Positions 42,566 to 50,846 of a DNA stretch of 64,000 bases are shown in pieces. The DNA is from CF-46 sp963760735 (GTDB lineage: Bacteria; Chloroflexota; Limnocylindria; Limnocylindrales; CSP1-4), in contig CAVXEB010000007.1 in the NCBI GenBank assembly GCA_963760735.1, positions 434,001 through 498,000 of the forward strand, given 5' to 3'. Numbering within the stretch: position 1 is the stretch's first letter; each line of letters opens with the position of its first letter. Position numbers and translations under genes: made by a program. A model generated the notes under the pieces. That model was not told where the DNA came from. It saw only the letters and a list, made by a program, of their open reading frames with translations, and made no database searches.

Positions 42566-43806
42566 CTGACGTCGTCCTGCCCGATGATCGTCAGCCGGGG
42601 CCGCTGCGGCAGCGTGGCCGGTGTGTGGGCCGCGAGCAGCTCGACACAGGTCGCGACCCGCTCGATCTCGTCGTCCGAGATGAAGAACCCCACGCTCAGG
42701 CGGATCGCGTCGAGCGGCGGGATCGTCCGGGCGATCGCGAAGGTTCGGCCCGCGAGCTCCGTGAGCGCGGTCGCGGCGTCCCAGCCGGCGATCCGGAACG
42801 TCACGAGCGTGGCCATCCGGTCGCGCGGCGTCAGCACCTCGACTCCGTCGATCGCCGTCAGTCGGTCGACCGCGGATGCGGCCATCGCCGCGCCGCGGGC
42901 ATGGATCCAGGGCCAGCCGACGTACATCGACAGCCAGCCGCAGCTCCGGGCGAGGCCCGTGATCCCCGGCCGATATGGTCCGCTGTCCTCGAACCGGCGG
43001 GCGTTCGACCAGGGCACCGCCTCGTCGGGGCTGATCCGCTCGTAGGTGAACCAGCTCGCGTTCGAGACGCGTGACGCCGGCGTCACGGCGGGCGCAGCCC
43101 AGAGGGCCCCGGTCCCCTCGGGCCCGAGCAGCCACTTCTGGCCCGGGACCGCGTAGAAGTCGACCCCGAGATCGGCGACGTTGACCGGGATCGCTCCGGT
43201 CGACTGGGCGCCGTCGACCGCGACGATCGCGCCGCGATCGTGGGCGAGCGACGCGATCGCCTCGAGCGGCAACCGTGCACCGGTCGTCCAGAGGACGTGC
43301 GAGAGCGCGACGAGCCTCGTCCCGGGCCGGATCGCGGCATCGAACGCCTCGAGGATCCGGTCGTCATCGGTCCCGGACCCGACGTCGATCGCGACGACCT
43401 CGGCGCCATTCCGCTCGGCGGTCGCGTGGATCGGGCCGAGCCCGCCCGGGTGCTCGTCGCGGGTCGTCACGATCCGGTCGCCGGCGCACAGGTCGAGCGA
43501 CCAGATCGCCGCGTTCAACGCCGCGGAGGTCGAATGGGTGATCGCGATCTCGTCGACGTCGGCGCCGATCACGGCGGCGACCGCGCCCCGCGCTTCGGCC
43601 AGGCGCTCGAGGAAGGCGTCCCAGTAGTCCATCGCGGCGCGACCGATCCGCAGCTCGTAGTCGACGATCTCGGCCATCGCGGCCGCCGTCTCCGCCGGCA
43701 TCGGGCCGACGGAGCCGGTGTTCAGGTAGATCCCGGCGCCCAGCGCGGGAAGCGCCTCGCGGATCGCCGCCAGCTTCTCGGCATCGGGCAGGAAGGGGGC
43801 GACCAC
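42562..43806 (-). CDS. Class V PLP-dependent aminotransferase (isopenicillin-N epimerase/cysteine desulfurase-like)
   Basis: 414 aa from GTG 43806. Fold type I PLP enzyme: IYLNTGSVGPMPAETAAAM at the start, EIAITHSTSAALNAAIWSLDL for the phosphate loop, VDGAQSTGAIPVNVADLGVDFYAVPGQKWLLGPEG with the PLP Lys in GQKW. This subgroup (EgtE/IscS-like, epimerase-like) includes ergothioneine lyases, selenocysteine lyases and desulfurases. Its neighbour is a divergent rhodanese-fold protein, which would fit sulfur chemistry. The start lies only 18 nt from that gene's start. Confidence 0.85.
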   Translation of the reverse strand: MVAPFLPDAEKLAAIREALPALGAGIYLNTGSVGPMPAETAAAMAEIVDYELRIGRAAMDYWDAFLERLAEARGAVAAVIGADVDEIAITHSTSAALNAAIWSLDLCAGDRIVTTRDEHPGGLGPIHATAERNGAEVVAIDVGSGTDDDRILEAFDAAIRPGTRLVALSHVLWTTGARLPLEAIASLAHDRGAIVAVDGAQSTGAIPVNVADLGVDFYAVPGQKWLLGPEGTGALWAAPAVTPASRVSNASWFTYERISPDEAVPWSNARRFEDSGPYRPGITGLARSCGWLSMYVGWPWIHARGAAMAASAVDRLTAIDGVEVLTPRDRMATLVTFRIAGWDAATALTELAGRTFAIARTIPPLDAIRLSVGFFISDDEIERVATCVELLAAHTPATLPQRPRLTIIGQDDVR

Positions 43807-43811
43807 GTCCG

Positions 43812-43819
43812 TATGATAT
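43812..43819. promoter_or_regulatory. Shared -10 region of a divergent leaderless gene pair
   Basis: TATGAT on the plus strand (43812-43817) lies 7 nt before ATG 43825. TATCAT on the minus strand (43819-43814) lies 7 nt before GTG 43806. One AT-rich patch in a GC-rich gap could serve both genes, with transcription starting at or near the start codons. Confidence 0.45.
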
Positions 43820-43824
43820 GGCCG

Positions 43825-44718
43825 ATGTCGTCGCCCTCCGCCGGCCGCCGGCTCCAACGGACACGGGCCCGGACCCCGGGGGGCCTCGCCCGACCGGAGC
43901 TCCTTGCCTCCACCGATTGGCTGGCGGACCAGCTCGGGCGCCCCGAGGTCCGGATCCTCGACGTCCGCTGGCGACCGGACGGCAGCGGCCACCAGGTGTG
44001 GGCGGCCGGCCACATCCCGGGCGCGGTCTTCGTCGACTGGCGCGCGGACCTGACCGACGTCGCCGAGTCCGGAGAGACGCTCCTCCTCGCCGGGCCGGAG
44101 CAGGTTGCCCGGACGCTCGCCCTCGCGGGGGTCGGCGACGGCGCGACGGTCGTGGTCTACGACGACACGGTCAGCCTGTTCGCCGCGCGGGTCTGGTGGA
44201 GCCTCCGCGTCTACGGCCTCGAGTCCGTCCGCGTCCTCGACGGCGGCTTCCCCGCGTGGGTCGAGGAGGGCCGGTCCGTGTCGAACTCGACCGCCCCGCC
44301 ACCACCCGCCCACTTCACGCCCCGCGCCCAACCCCGGATGCGTCTGACGACCGCGGACGTGCGGGCACTCCTCTCCGCTCCCGAGGCGACGCTCATCGAC
44401 GCGCGGGCGCCGGCCGAGTACCGCGGCCACGAGGGCACGACGAAGCGACTCGGCCACATCCCGGGCGCGGTCAACGTGCCCGTCGGGACGATGAACCGGC
44501 CCGGCAGTCAGCACTTCAAGGTCGGCGACGAGCTCCGCGACATCCTGCTCAAGGCGAACGTCGCCCGGGGCCGACGGATGGTCTGCTACGACGGCTCGGG
44601 GATCGCCGCGGCGAAGCTGGCGTTCGCCCTCACGCTGCTCGGCCACGAGGACGTCGCGGTCTATGACGGCGGCTGGTCCGAGTGGGGCAATCGCCTGGAC
44701 CTGCCGGTCGACCGGTAG
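43825..44718 (+). CDS. Rhodanese-fold (thiosulfate/mercaptopyruvate sulfurtransferase-like) protein lacking the active Cys
   Basis: 297 aa from ATG 43825 (ATG 43813 alternative). Two rhodanese domains: the N-terminal with VRILDVRWRPDG, AAGHIPGAVFVDW, VVVYDDTVSLFAARVWW and VRVLDGGFPAW; the C-terminal with LIDARAPAEYRG, LGHIPGAVNVPV and AVYDGGWSEWG. The active-site loop, CGSGVTA in mercaptopyruvate sulfurtransferase, reads VCYDGSGIAA, so Asp256 replaces the nucleophile and a Cys (254) sits two residues earlier. Sulfur transfer by the usual persulfide seems unlikely unless Cys254 takes over. Confidence 0.85.
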   Translation: MSSPSAGRRLQRTRARTPGGLARPELLASTDWLADQLGRPEVRILDVRWRPDGSGHQVWAAGHIPGAVFVDWRADLTDVAESGETLLLAGPEQVARTLALAGVGDGATVVVYDDTVSLFAARVWWSLRVYGLESVRVLDGGFPAWVEEGRSVSNSTAPPPPAHFTPRAQPRMRLTTADVRALLSAPEATLIDARAPAEYRGHEGTTKRLGHIPGAVNVPVGTMNRPGSQHFKVGDELRDILLKANVARGRRMVCYDGSGIAAAKLAFALTLLGHEDVAVYDGGWSEWGNRLDLPVDR

Positions 44719-44771
44719 GGATCAGGCTCCTGTCGAGGCCGGGCGGCCGTCGACGGGCGGCCCGCCGCGGG

Positions 44772-45398
44772 TCAGCCGAGGTCGCCGGGACGGCGGTCGA
44801 CGGCGGGCCAGGCCGGGTCGCCGCCCGTCGCCTGAACGGACGGCGCGGATGCGCCTTCCCCGGATCGATCGAGGCCCGCCCACGGGTCGACCTCGCGGTG
44901 CGGCGCGAGGATCTGCGCCCGTTGGTGGTTGATCGCGACCATCGGCACCGTCTGGCGCGCCTCGCCGACCGAGTCCGACCAGAACGTCGCGTCCGTCACC
45001 GGGACGAAGCGCCCCGTGAGCTCCGTGAGCGCCTCGCGAAGGTCGCGCTCGGGCAGGAGGTGGATGCGACCGATGATCCGGAACGGCGGGATCGAGATCA
45101 TCGCCTGCTCGGGGATCTTCGGCGTCCGGAGGTCGGGACGCGGCTCCAGGCTGGTGTCGGCGACCGCGAACAGCACCGCTCCAAGGTTCACCTGCGCGTA
45201 CTCCGATCGCGACGCGAGGTTCCGGGACCCGTATTCGTCGATCACCGCGTCCGAGAGGACGAGGAACTCGTCGTCGGCGTCGTTGAGGACGTCGGTGATG
45301 CGGGCCTGGCGGGTGCGCATCGAGCCCCTCACCACGAAGCTGTCCGTGTACAGCGTGAGCGGGACGATCTGGGGCTCGCCCCCGAGCAAGTCGAACAT
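44772..45398 (-). CDS. Conserved hypothetical protein
   Basis: 208 aa. The N-terminal 145 residues look like one beta-rich domain (PQIVPLTLYTDSFVVRGSMRTRQARITDVLND, FLVLSDAVIDEYGSR, AQVNLGAVLFAVADT) followed by IPPFRIIGRIHLLPERDLREALTEL. This pattern occurs in short actinobacterial and Chloroflexi proteins of unknown role. The last 50 residues are Pro/Gly-rich. No signal peptide or membrane helix. It converges on the rhodanese gene. Confidence 0.6.
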   Translation of the reverse strand: MFDLLGGEPQIVPLTLYTDSFVVRGSMRTRQARITDVLNDADDEFLVLSDAVIDEYGSRNLASRSEYAQVNLGAVLFAVADTSLEPRPDLRTPKIPEQAMISIPPFRIIGRIHLLPERDLREALTELTGRFVPVTDATFWSDSVGEARQTVPMVAINHQRAQILAPHREVDPWAGLDRSGEGASAPSVQATGGDPAWPAVDRRPGDLG

Positions 45399-45464
45399 GG
45401 CCGAAGGATACGCGGGCCGGCGGCCGGGAATACCTCGATTCGGACGGCGGATCGAGGAGGCTGA

Positions 45465-47243
45465 CTACTTCCTGGCGCCCGCCGTCACCAGCTGCTCGGC
45501 GCCCTGCTGGAGGCCCTCATACAGCGCGCCGACCGTCTCGAGCGTGTCGATCTCGTCGGGCGTCTTGTCCGGGCGCAGGTTCGCGATTCGCGGGAACCGG
45601 AGGGAGTAGCCCGACTGGTGCCGGCGCGACCGGACGATGACGTCGAAGGCGACCTCGACGACGATCAGTGGCTCGACCTGGCGATACCGTCCGAACCGGG
45701 CGATCGTGTGGTCTTCGAACCAGCGGGTCATCTCGGCGATCTCGGCATCGGTCAGCCCGCTGTAGGCCTTGCCGATCGTGACCAGCCGCTCGTTCTCGGT
45801 GTCGCGGACCGCGAACGTGTAGTCGGACAGGACGCCGTGGCGCTTGCCGTGGCCGACCTCGACGCCGACCACGACGCAGTCGATCGTGGCGAGGGCCTTC
45901 TTCATCTTCAGCCAGCCGAGGCCCCGCCGGCCCGGTGAGTAGATCGACCGCGGATCCTTGACCATCAGGCCTTCGTTGCGGCGCTCGCGTGCGCTCCGGA
46001 ACGCGTCCTCGAGCCCGTCGACGGAGGTGACGCTCGCGAGGTGGCTCAGGGCGAACACGCCACCGTCGCCGGCAAGCGGCAGGTCCAGGGCCTCGAGGCG
46101 TCGACGACGATCCTCGAGCGGCTCGCGAAGAAGCGCCTCGACGGCCTCCGCCGGCCGCGATCGGGGCGCGCTGCGTGCCACGTTCGGTGTGCCGTTCGAC
46201 GTCGTCACGACCCCGGCTCCCCGTCCGACGCCGTCCGACGGCCCGAGCCCGAGCGCGTCGAACGCCACGAAGATCACGGGCACGTCGGCCCGGATCGCCG
46301 CCGACGGCGACTTCCGCCCGAGCCGGGCCTGGAGCGCGATGAACGGGAGAACCGTCCCGTCGCGGAACCCCAGGATCTCGCCGTCGAGGATGCCGTCCCA
46401 GTCGAGCTCGCGGGCCCCCTCGACGACCTCCGGAAACTGGTTGCCGATCTCGTGGAGGTCGCGCGAGTAGAGGCGGGCCTCCGATCCGTGGCGATGGAGC
46501 TGGGCCCGGATCCCGTCGTACTTGTCCTCGACCCAGACCGGGACCCCGAGCCGCTTGACGATCTCGGCCGCGTCCTCGGCAGGCGAGGCGAGCATGAACT
46601 TGATCGGGTGGAAGAGGACGAGGCTCGCCTCGGACAGGCGATCGTCGCGGGCCATCTCCGCCATCCGGCCGATGTCGCCGGTCAGCATCCCGGCCCACTT
46701 CACCTCGTCGAGCGGGCGGTCGTAGGCTTTGGCGATCGCCGCCTCGACGAGCCCCTCGCGGAGGCCGATCCGGAGCTCTCCGGAGAGGACCTTGACGACG
46801 TACTTCGCGGTGAGCGGGTCGGTCCGGGCGAGCAGGTCGCGGAGGATCCCACTCTTGGCGGCCGGCCCGGACGCAGCCTCGATCGCGGCGTAGGCGGCGG
46901 CGACCTCGGGCAGCGTGGGCGACACCGCGGGGTCCGGATCGTGTCCGGCGAGCGTGAGGACGTCGGCGACGGCACGACCCAGGTCCGACGACCGGTCGTA
47001 GGCCTCGCCGAGCGCCGATCGGGGCACCCGGGCGAGGTCCGTGACCGTCGTCGCGATCGCCGACCAGCCGAGGCCGGCGGCGCGCTGGTCGGCCTCGGCG
47101 AAGGGTCGGCCGGTGAGGAATACGACGGCGATCGGGAGCTCGTCGGCGCGGAGTCCGGCAAGGTATTCGGCCAGGAGCGCTGTCTTCTCGGAGGTCCGGG
47201 TCGTGGCGGCGACGCGCTCGGCGACCTCGCTCCAGCGACGCAT
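45465..47243 (-). CDS. lig: ATP-dependent DNA ligase (archaeal/LigB type)
   Basis: 592 aa from ATG 47243. N-terminal DNA-binding domain (about 1-205), adenylation domain with the nucleotidyl Lys motif VWVEDKYDGIRAQLH (near 220), LDGEILGF and GLMVKDP, then the OB-fold (SDYTFAVRD, EVAFDVIVRS, LRFPRIANLRPDK). It is longer than usual by an insertion (about 320-350, GVGRGAGVVTTSNGTPNVARS). It seals nicks in repair; bacteria with this gene also have NAD-dependent LigA for replication. It is divergent from the GNAT gene across 27 bp. Confidence 0.93.
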   Translation of the reverse strand: MRRWSEVAERVAATTRTSEKTALLAEYLAGLRADELPIAVVFLTGRPFAEADQRAAGLGWSAIATTVTDLARVPRSALGEAYDRSSDLGRAVADVLTLAGHDPDPAVSPTLPEVAAAYAAIEAASGPAAKSGILRDLLARTDPLTAKYVVKVLSGELRIGLREGLVEAAIAKAYDRPLDEVKWAGMLTGDIGRMAEMARDDRLSEASLVLFHPIKFMLASPAEDAAEIVKRLGVPVWVEDKYDGIRAQLHRHGSEARLYSRDLHEIGNQFPEVVEGARELDWDGILDGEILGFRDGTVLPFIALQARLGRKSPSAAIRADVPVIFVAFDALGLGPSDGVGRGAGVVTTSNGTPNVARSAPRSRPAEAVEALLREPLEDRRRRLEALDLPLAGDGGVFALSHLASVTSVDGLEDAFRSARERRNEGLMVKDPRSIYSPGRRGLGWLKMKKALATIDCVVVGVEVGHGKRHGVLSDYTFAVRDTENERLVTIGKAYSGLTDAEIAEMTRWFEDHTIARFGRYRQVEPLIVVEVAFDVIVRSRRHQSGYSLRFPRIANLRPDKTPDEIDTLETVGALYEGLQQGAEQLVTAGARK

Positions 47244-47252
47244 GGCGGCGAT

Positions 47253-47260
47253 GGTATACC
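47253..47260. promoter_or_regulatory. Palindromic GGTATACC, candidate bidirectional -10
   Basis: GGTATACC is its own reverse complement and is centred in the 27-bp gap between two divergent start codons: 10 nt to ATG 47271, 9 nt to ATG 47243. It contains a TATACC box on both strands. Confidence 0.5.
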
Positions 47261-47270
47261 GTCCCCTCCG

Positions 47271-47912
47271 ATGGGCCCTCGACGCTGGTTTCCGGACACC
47301 CTGAGGGGCGAGCGCGTCGTCCTCCGGCGGCACGCGCCGGACAACATCCGGGCCTTCCAGCGGTGGTACAGCGACCCCGAAGTGGTCCGCCTCACGCGCT
47401 ACCAGGACGGGCCGATGCGGCGGGAGGAGATCGAGCGGTTCTTCGCCGCCCGAGCGCTCGGCGCGGAGTCCCTGGCGATGGCGATCCACGTCCGCGACGG
47501 CGACCGGCTGGTCGGGACCTGCGCCCTGTCGCAGCTGGACAGCGACAACGGCTCGGCGCTCTTCCACATCACGATCGGGGAGAAGGACGCCTGGGGGCTC
47601 GGCTACGGGACCGAGGCGACCCGGCTGATGATGGGCCACGCATTCGACGGGCTCGGGCTCCATCGCATCGCCCTGTCCGTCTTCGCATTCAACGAACGGG
47701 CGATCCGGTCGTACCAGTCGGTCGGCTTCATGATCGAGGGACGCGCGCGCGAGGCGATCTGGCGCGAGGGCCGCTGGTGGGACGAGATCTCGATGAGCCT
47801 GCTCGACTCGGACTGGGTCGCGATGAGCCCCGACCCGACCCCGATCGCGGCCGGCGGACAGGGCGGGCGAGCCGGAAGCGCGATCGCCGGGCTCCTGGGA
47901 CGGCGCCGATGA
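47271..47912 (+). CDS. GNAT-family N-acetyltransferase (RimJ/RimL-like)
   Basis: 213 aa. Acetyltransferase_3-type fold: LRGERVVLRRHAPDNIRAFQRWYSDPEVVRLTR at the start, HITIGEKDAWGLGYGTEATRLMMGHAF with the acetyl-CoA loop (Q/RxxGxG/A as GLGYGTEA), and LHRIALSVFAFNERAIRSYQSVGF. It transfers an acetyl group to a protein N-terminus, amine or drug; substrate not predictable. A Gly/Arg-rich tail of 30 residues is unusual. Stop overlaps the next start (ATGA). Confidence 0.88.
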   Translation: MGPRRWFPDTLRGERVVLRRHAPDNIRAFQRWYSDPEVVRLTRYQDGPMRREEIERFFAARALGAESLAMAIHVRDGDRLVGTCALSQLDSDNGSALFHITIGEKDAWGLGYGTEATRLMMGHAFDGLGLHRIALSVFAFNERAIRSYQSVGFMIEGRAREAIWREGRWWDEISMSLLDSDWVAMSPDPTPIAAGGQGGRAGSAIAGLLGRRR

Positions 47913-48187
47913 GCAGCACCGGTCCGGCCGCCGACGCGGCTCGCGCGGACGTCCGCGAGCTGATCAACGCGAAGGGCCACGTGGTCGACAACGCGCGGCT
48001 CGCGGTCGAGCGCCTGGATCGGGCGTTCGAGGCGGGCGACCTCCAGCGGACGCCCGAGCTGATGTTGTTCCTGGCCGATCTCGGCCCGGCGCTCGAGCAG
48101 GACGAGGGCCAGAAGCTCGGTGGCAAGAGTGCCGAGGCCGCGCGGTTCATCCTTCGGGCGATCGACGGCGAGCTGGACCGGGCCTAG
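47909..48187 (+). CDS. Small helical hypothetical protein
   Basis: 92 aa, ATG 47909 inside the GNAT stop. Predominantly helical and charged (RADVRELINAKGHVVDNARLAVERLDRAFEAGDLQRTPELMLFLADLGPAL, then SAEAARFILRAIDGELDRA). No membrane segment. Not recognised; translation coupling suggests that it works with the acetyltransferase. Its TAG stop shares CTAG (48184-48187) with the stop of the convergent gene. Confidence 0.6.
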   Translation: MSSTGPAADAARADVRELINAKGHVVDNARLAVERLDRAFEAGDLQRTPELMLFLADLGPALEQDEGQKLGGKSAEAARFILRAIDGELDRA

Positions 48188-49269
48188 CCGCCCCCCGCTG
48201 CGCTCTCGGCTGGAGTCGGGTCCGGAGTCGGGTCCGGAGTCGGGTCCGGACTCGTGAGCGGCGCCGGAGTCGGCTCCGGGGACGCTGTCGGCGTCGGATC
48301 CGGGGTCGGTGTGGGATCCGGCGTCGGCGTCGGGGTCGCCTCGGTCGTGGACGCGTCCGAGGACGCGGTCGCGGTCGGTGTCGCGGTCGGTGTCGCGGTC
48401 GGGTCCGGGGTCGGAGTCGGGTCCGGGGTCGGTGTCGGGTCCGGGTCGCTCAGGCCGGACCGGGTCGGGATGATGAGCACGTAGCGGCGATACCACTCCG
48501 ACGAGCTTGACCGAATCGAGCTTCGCCGCCAGCCGACCGTGTACGGGTCGTCCAGCGGGCTGTCCGTCTCGCGATAGGTCTGGAACCGATAGCGGAGGCT
48601 CCCCGAAAGAAGCGACAACCGGTTGATGTAGCGGTTCACGACCCCGTCGGACCGAAGCGGGTCGGACAGGTAGAGCCCGTTCACGACGAAGTTGCTCGAC
48701 GTCGCCGGATTCTCGCCGGTCACGACGTAGCCGGTCGCGACCTGGGCATGGCCGCCGGCGTGACCGAGCATGCCGACAGGCATGTGATACCGGGCGATCG
48801 AGATGACGGCGCCCTTCAGCGCCGCGTCGAAGGAGCCATAGGCGCGATCGTCATAGACGCGCTTCGCGGGGTTCGTCATGGCGGTCGAGCCCCAGCCGTA
48901 GTAGTTCAGCGCGTTCCGCCAACCGTGCGGATCACTTCCGCGACGGCCGGAGGAGAGGGTGTCGTGACTGCGGGAGAACGACAGGATCGAGGTCATGTCG
49001 GTGACGACGCGCCGATCCGAGTGGTTCTTCGTCCGGAAGAGCGTCCAACGGAAACCGTCGCCGCCCGTGTCGTTCAGGTCGACGAAGTTGAGCATCATCA
49101 TCGTCGCCGCGGCCGTGCATGCCGTGTAGAACGGGTCCTGGTAGAGGAACCCCGAGCTCCGGTAGAGGTTGTACCGCCAGACCGTGGCGGCCTGCGCGGA
49201 CAACGGGAGGAGACCGGCCAGCAGGAGCAGGCCGGAGAGGACCGTGAGCGCCCGACGGTGACGGCTCAA
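48184..49269 (-). CDS. Secreted C39-like cysteine-peptidase-fold protein with Pro/Thr repeat tail
   Basis: 361 aa from TTG 49269, chosen for GGGAGGAG 9 nt upstream and because a signal peptide then starts at residue 1 (LSRHRRALTVLSGLLLLAGLLPLSAQA). Domain about 28-250: FYTACTAAATMMMLNF gives a candidate nucleophile Cys at a helix start, and GHAGGHAQVATGYVVTGEN a candidate His, with YLSDPL a candidate Asp. The last 95 residues are Asp/Pro/Thr repeats (DPTPTPDP), a stalk-like tail at the C-terminus. A wall or protein hydrolase is likely but unproven. Longer start ATG 49302 exists. Confidence 0.65.
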   Translation of the reverse strand: MSRHRRALTVLSGLLLLAGLLPLSAQAATVWRYNLYRSSGFLYQDPFYTACTAAATMMMLNFVDLNDTGGDGFRWTLFRTKNHSDRRVVTDMTSILSFSRSHDTLSSGRRGSDPHGWRNALNYYGWGSTAMTNPAKRVYDDRAYGSFDAALKGAVISIARYHMPVGMLGHAGGHAQVATGYVVTGENPATSSNFVVNGLYLSDPLRSDGVVNRYINRLSLLSGSLRYRFQTYRETDSPLDDPYTVGWRRSSIRSSSSEWYRRYVLIIPTRSGLSDPDPTPTPDPTPTPDPTATPTATPTATASSDASTTEATPTPTPDPTPTPDPTPTASPEPTPAPLTSPDPTPDPTPDPTPAESAAGGG

Positions 49270-49456
49270 GCGATCGACTCCTCCCGAAGGTCGGACCGCC
49301 ATCCGGCGGGCGTGGCGTGGCGCGCACAGCGCCACCGGGGGCCAGCATGGGCGAAGGCCCCCGGCCGGCCAATGGATCGATCGTACGGAGGCGCCGACAC
49401 CCCGATGCCGCGAGCCAGCCTCGCCGGGCGCGCGCGGATCCGTGGCGATTCGGCGT

Positions 49457-50728
49457 TCACCGTGGGCCCTCCACCGCTTCGCGGTCATCCCGGACGACCC
49501 GCCCGCCCCGGGCCACGACGACCGGCCGTTCGAGCAGCGTGACGTCCGCGAGCGGGTCGCCGTCGACGGCGACGAGGTCGGCGAAGTGCCCCGGAGCCAG
49601 CGATCCCACGTCGTCGGACCAGCCCATGGCCTCCGCTGCGACCGTCGTCGCGGCCCGGATGGCCGCCAACGGCGCGAGCCCGCAGCGGACGAGCAAGGCG
49701 AACTGCCGGCCGTTCAGCCCGTGGGGATAGACGCCGCTGTCGGTCCCGAAGGCGATCCGGACCCCTGCCTCCACCGCCTTCCGGACGACGATCTCCGTGG
49801 AGTCCTGGGCCTCCTGCATCTTCCGCATCGTCTCGGCCGGCCAGCCCGCGGGACCGCCGTGCTCGAGGGACCACTCGCCGTCGTACAGATCGGCCGTGTA
49901 GAACGTGCCGGTGTCGGCGAGCATCCGGATCGCCTCGTCGTCGAGGTACGACCCATGCTCGACCGTCCGAACCCCCGCCCGGATCGCCCGGATGGCACCC
50001 ACGGCCGCGTGCGCGTGAACGGCGACGTACGCGTCGTAGTGGGCCGCCTCCTCGACCGCGGTCCGGAGCTGCTCCTCGGTCAGCTCCGGCGCGCCCGGCA
50101 CACCGCCCCGGGTGAGGACGGCTCCGGTGCCGATGCACTTGATCACGTCCGCGCCGCCGATCAGCAGGCGCCGGACGCGGTCGCGGACGTCGTCGACCGT
50201 CGTCACGACGCCGAACCGGAGCTCGTCGGGCAGCCGGATGTCGTGGGCGAGTCCGACGACATCGCCGCCGCCCCACGGCGAGGTGATGAACGCGCCGGCG
50301 CACTGCATCCGCGGCCCGGCGACGTCGCCGCGGTCGATGGCGTCGCGCAGGGCGCAGTCGGTGAACGCCCGGAACGGCCCGACGTCGCGCACGGTCGTGA
50401 ACCCGGCGAGGAGCGTCTCCCTGGCGTGCCGGACGCCGATCAGGACGTCCTCCGCGGCCGAGGTCGTCGTCGCGGGCACGTCGGCGGTCTGGACGTCGCC
50501 GACGAGATGGGTGTGGATGTCGATCAGACCGGGGAGGACGGTGAGCGACGACAGGTCGACGACCGTGGCGGCGTCGGGGATCCCGTCGGCGGCCGCCGCC
50601 TCGGCGGTCACCCGGTCGTCCAGCACGTGGAGGATCCGCTCGCCGCGAACGGCGCCCGACTCCACGTCGAGGAGGGCGCCGCAGCGGATCGCGGTCGGAC
50701 GGCCCCCGTCGCGGCTCGGATCGGGCAT
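49457..50728 (-). CDS. Amidohydrolase-superfamily metal enzyme (imidazolonepropionase/prolidase-like)
   Basis: 423 aa. Composite-domain amidohydrolase with a TIM barrel: DIHTHL (two His), ADVIKCIGTG with the carbamylated-type Lys, VHAHA, VEHGSYL and GTDSGVYPHG with the final Asp, giving a binuclear metal site. The small beta domain is built from both ends (GALLDVESG, LVAVDGDPLADVTLL). This subgroup includes Xaa-Pro/Xaa-Arg dipeptidases and imidazolonepropionase-like enzymes. Soluble; no operon partner. Confidence 0.88.
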   Translation of the reverse strand: MPDPSRDGGRPTAIRCGALLDVESGAVRGERILHVLDDRVTAEAAAADGIPDAATVVDLSSLTVLPGLIDIHTHLVGDVQTADVPATTTSAAEDVLIGVRHARETLLAGFTTVRDVGPFRAFTDCALRDAIDRGDVAGPRMQCAGAFITSPWGGGDVVGLAHDIRLPDELRFGVVTTVDDVRDRVRRLLIGGADVIKCIGTGAVLTRGGVPGAPELTEEQLRTAVEEAAHYDAYVAVHAHAAVGAIRAIRAGVRTVEHGSYLDDEAIRMLADTGTFYTADLYDGEWSLEHGGPAGWPAETMRKMQEAQDSTEIVVRKAVEAGVRIAFGTDSGVYPHGLNGRQFALLVRCGLAPLAAIRAATTVAAEAMGWSDDVGSLAPGHFADLVAVDGDPLADVTLLERPVVVARGGRVVRDDREAVEGPR

Positions 50729-50809
50729 GCGGCAACGATAGTCGGCCGGGACGCCCGGGCGCCGCCCGGTTGCCGGTCCGGACGATGCGCCGAAATCCTC
50801 AGTCAGGCC

Positions 50810-50840
50810 TTGACTCTCGACCTACCGGAGAGTCCACGAT
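50810..50840 (+). promoter_or_regulatory. MerR-type promoter/operator with 19-bp spacer
   Basis: TTGACT (50810-50815) and CACGAT (50835-50840) are 19 bp apart, the long spacer typical of MerR-regulated promoters. GACTCTC (50812-50818) and GAGAGTC (50828-50834) form a perfect inverted repeat lying in that spacer. GTG 50847 follows the -10 by 6 nt, so the mRNA is probably leaderless. This is autoregulation by the gene downstream. Confidence 0.8.
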
Positions 50841-50846
50841 GGGGCC

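Noticed and set aside
48190..48450. Tandem DNA repeat element
   Set aside because: The GTCGGGTCCGG pattern encodes the Asp/Pro/Thr tail of the secreted protein on the minus strand.
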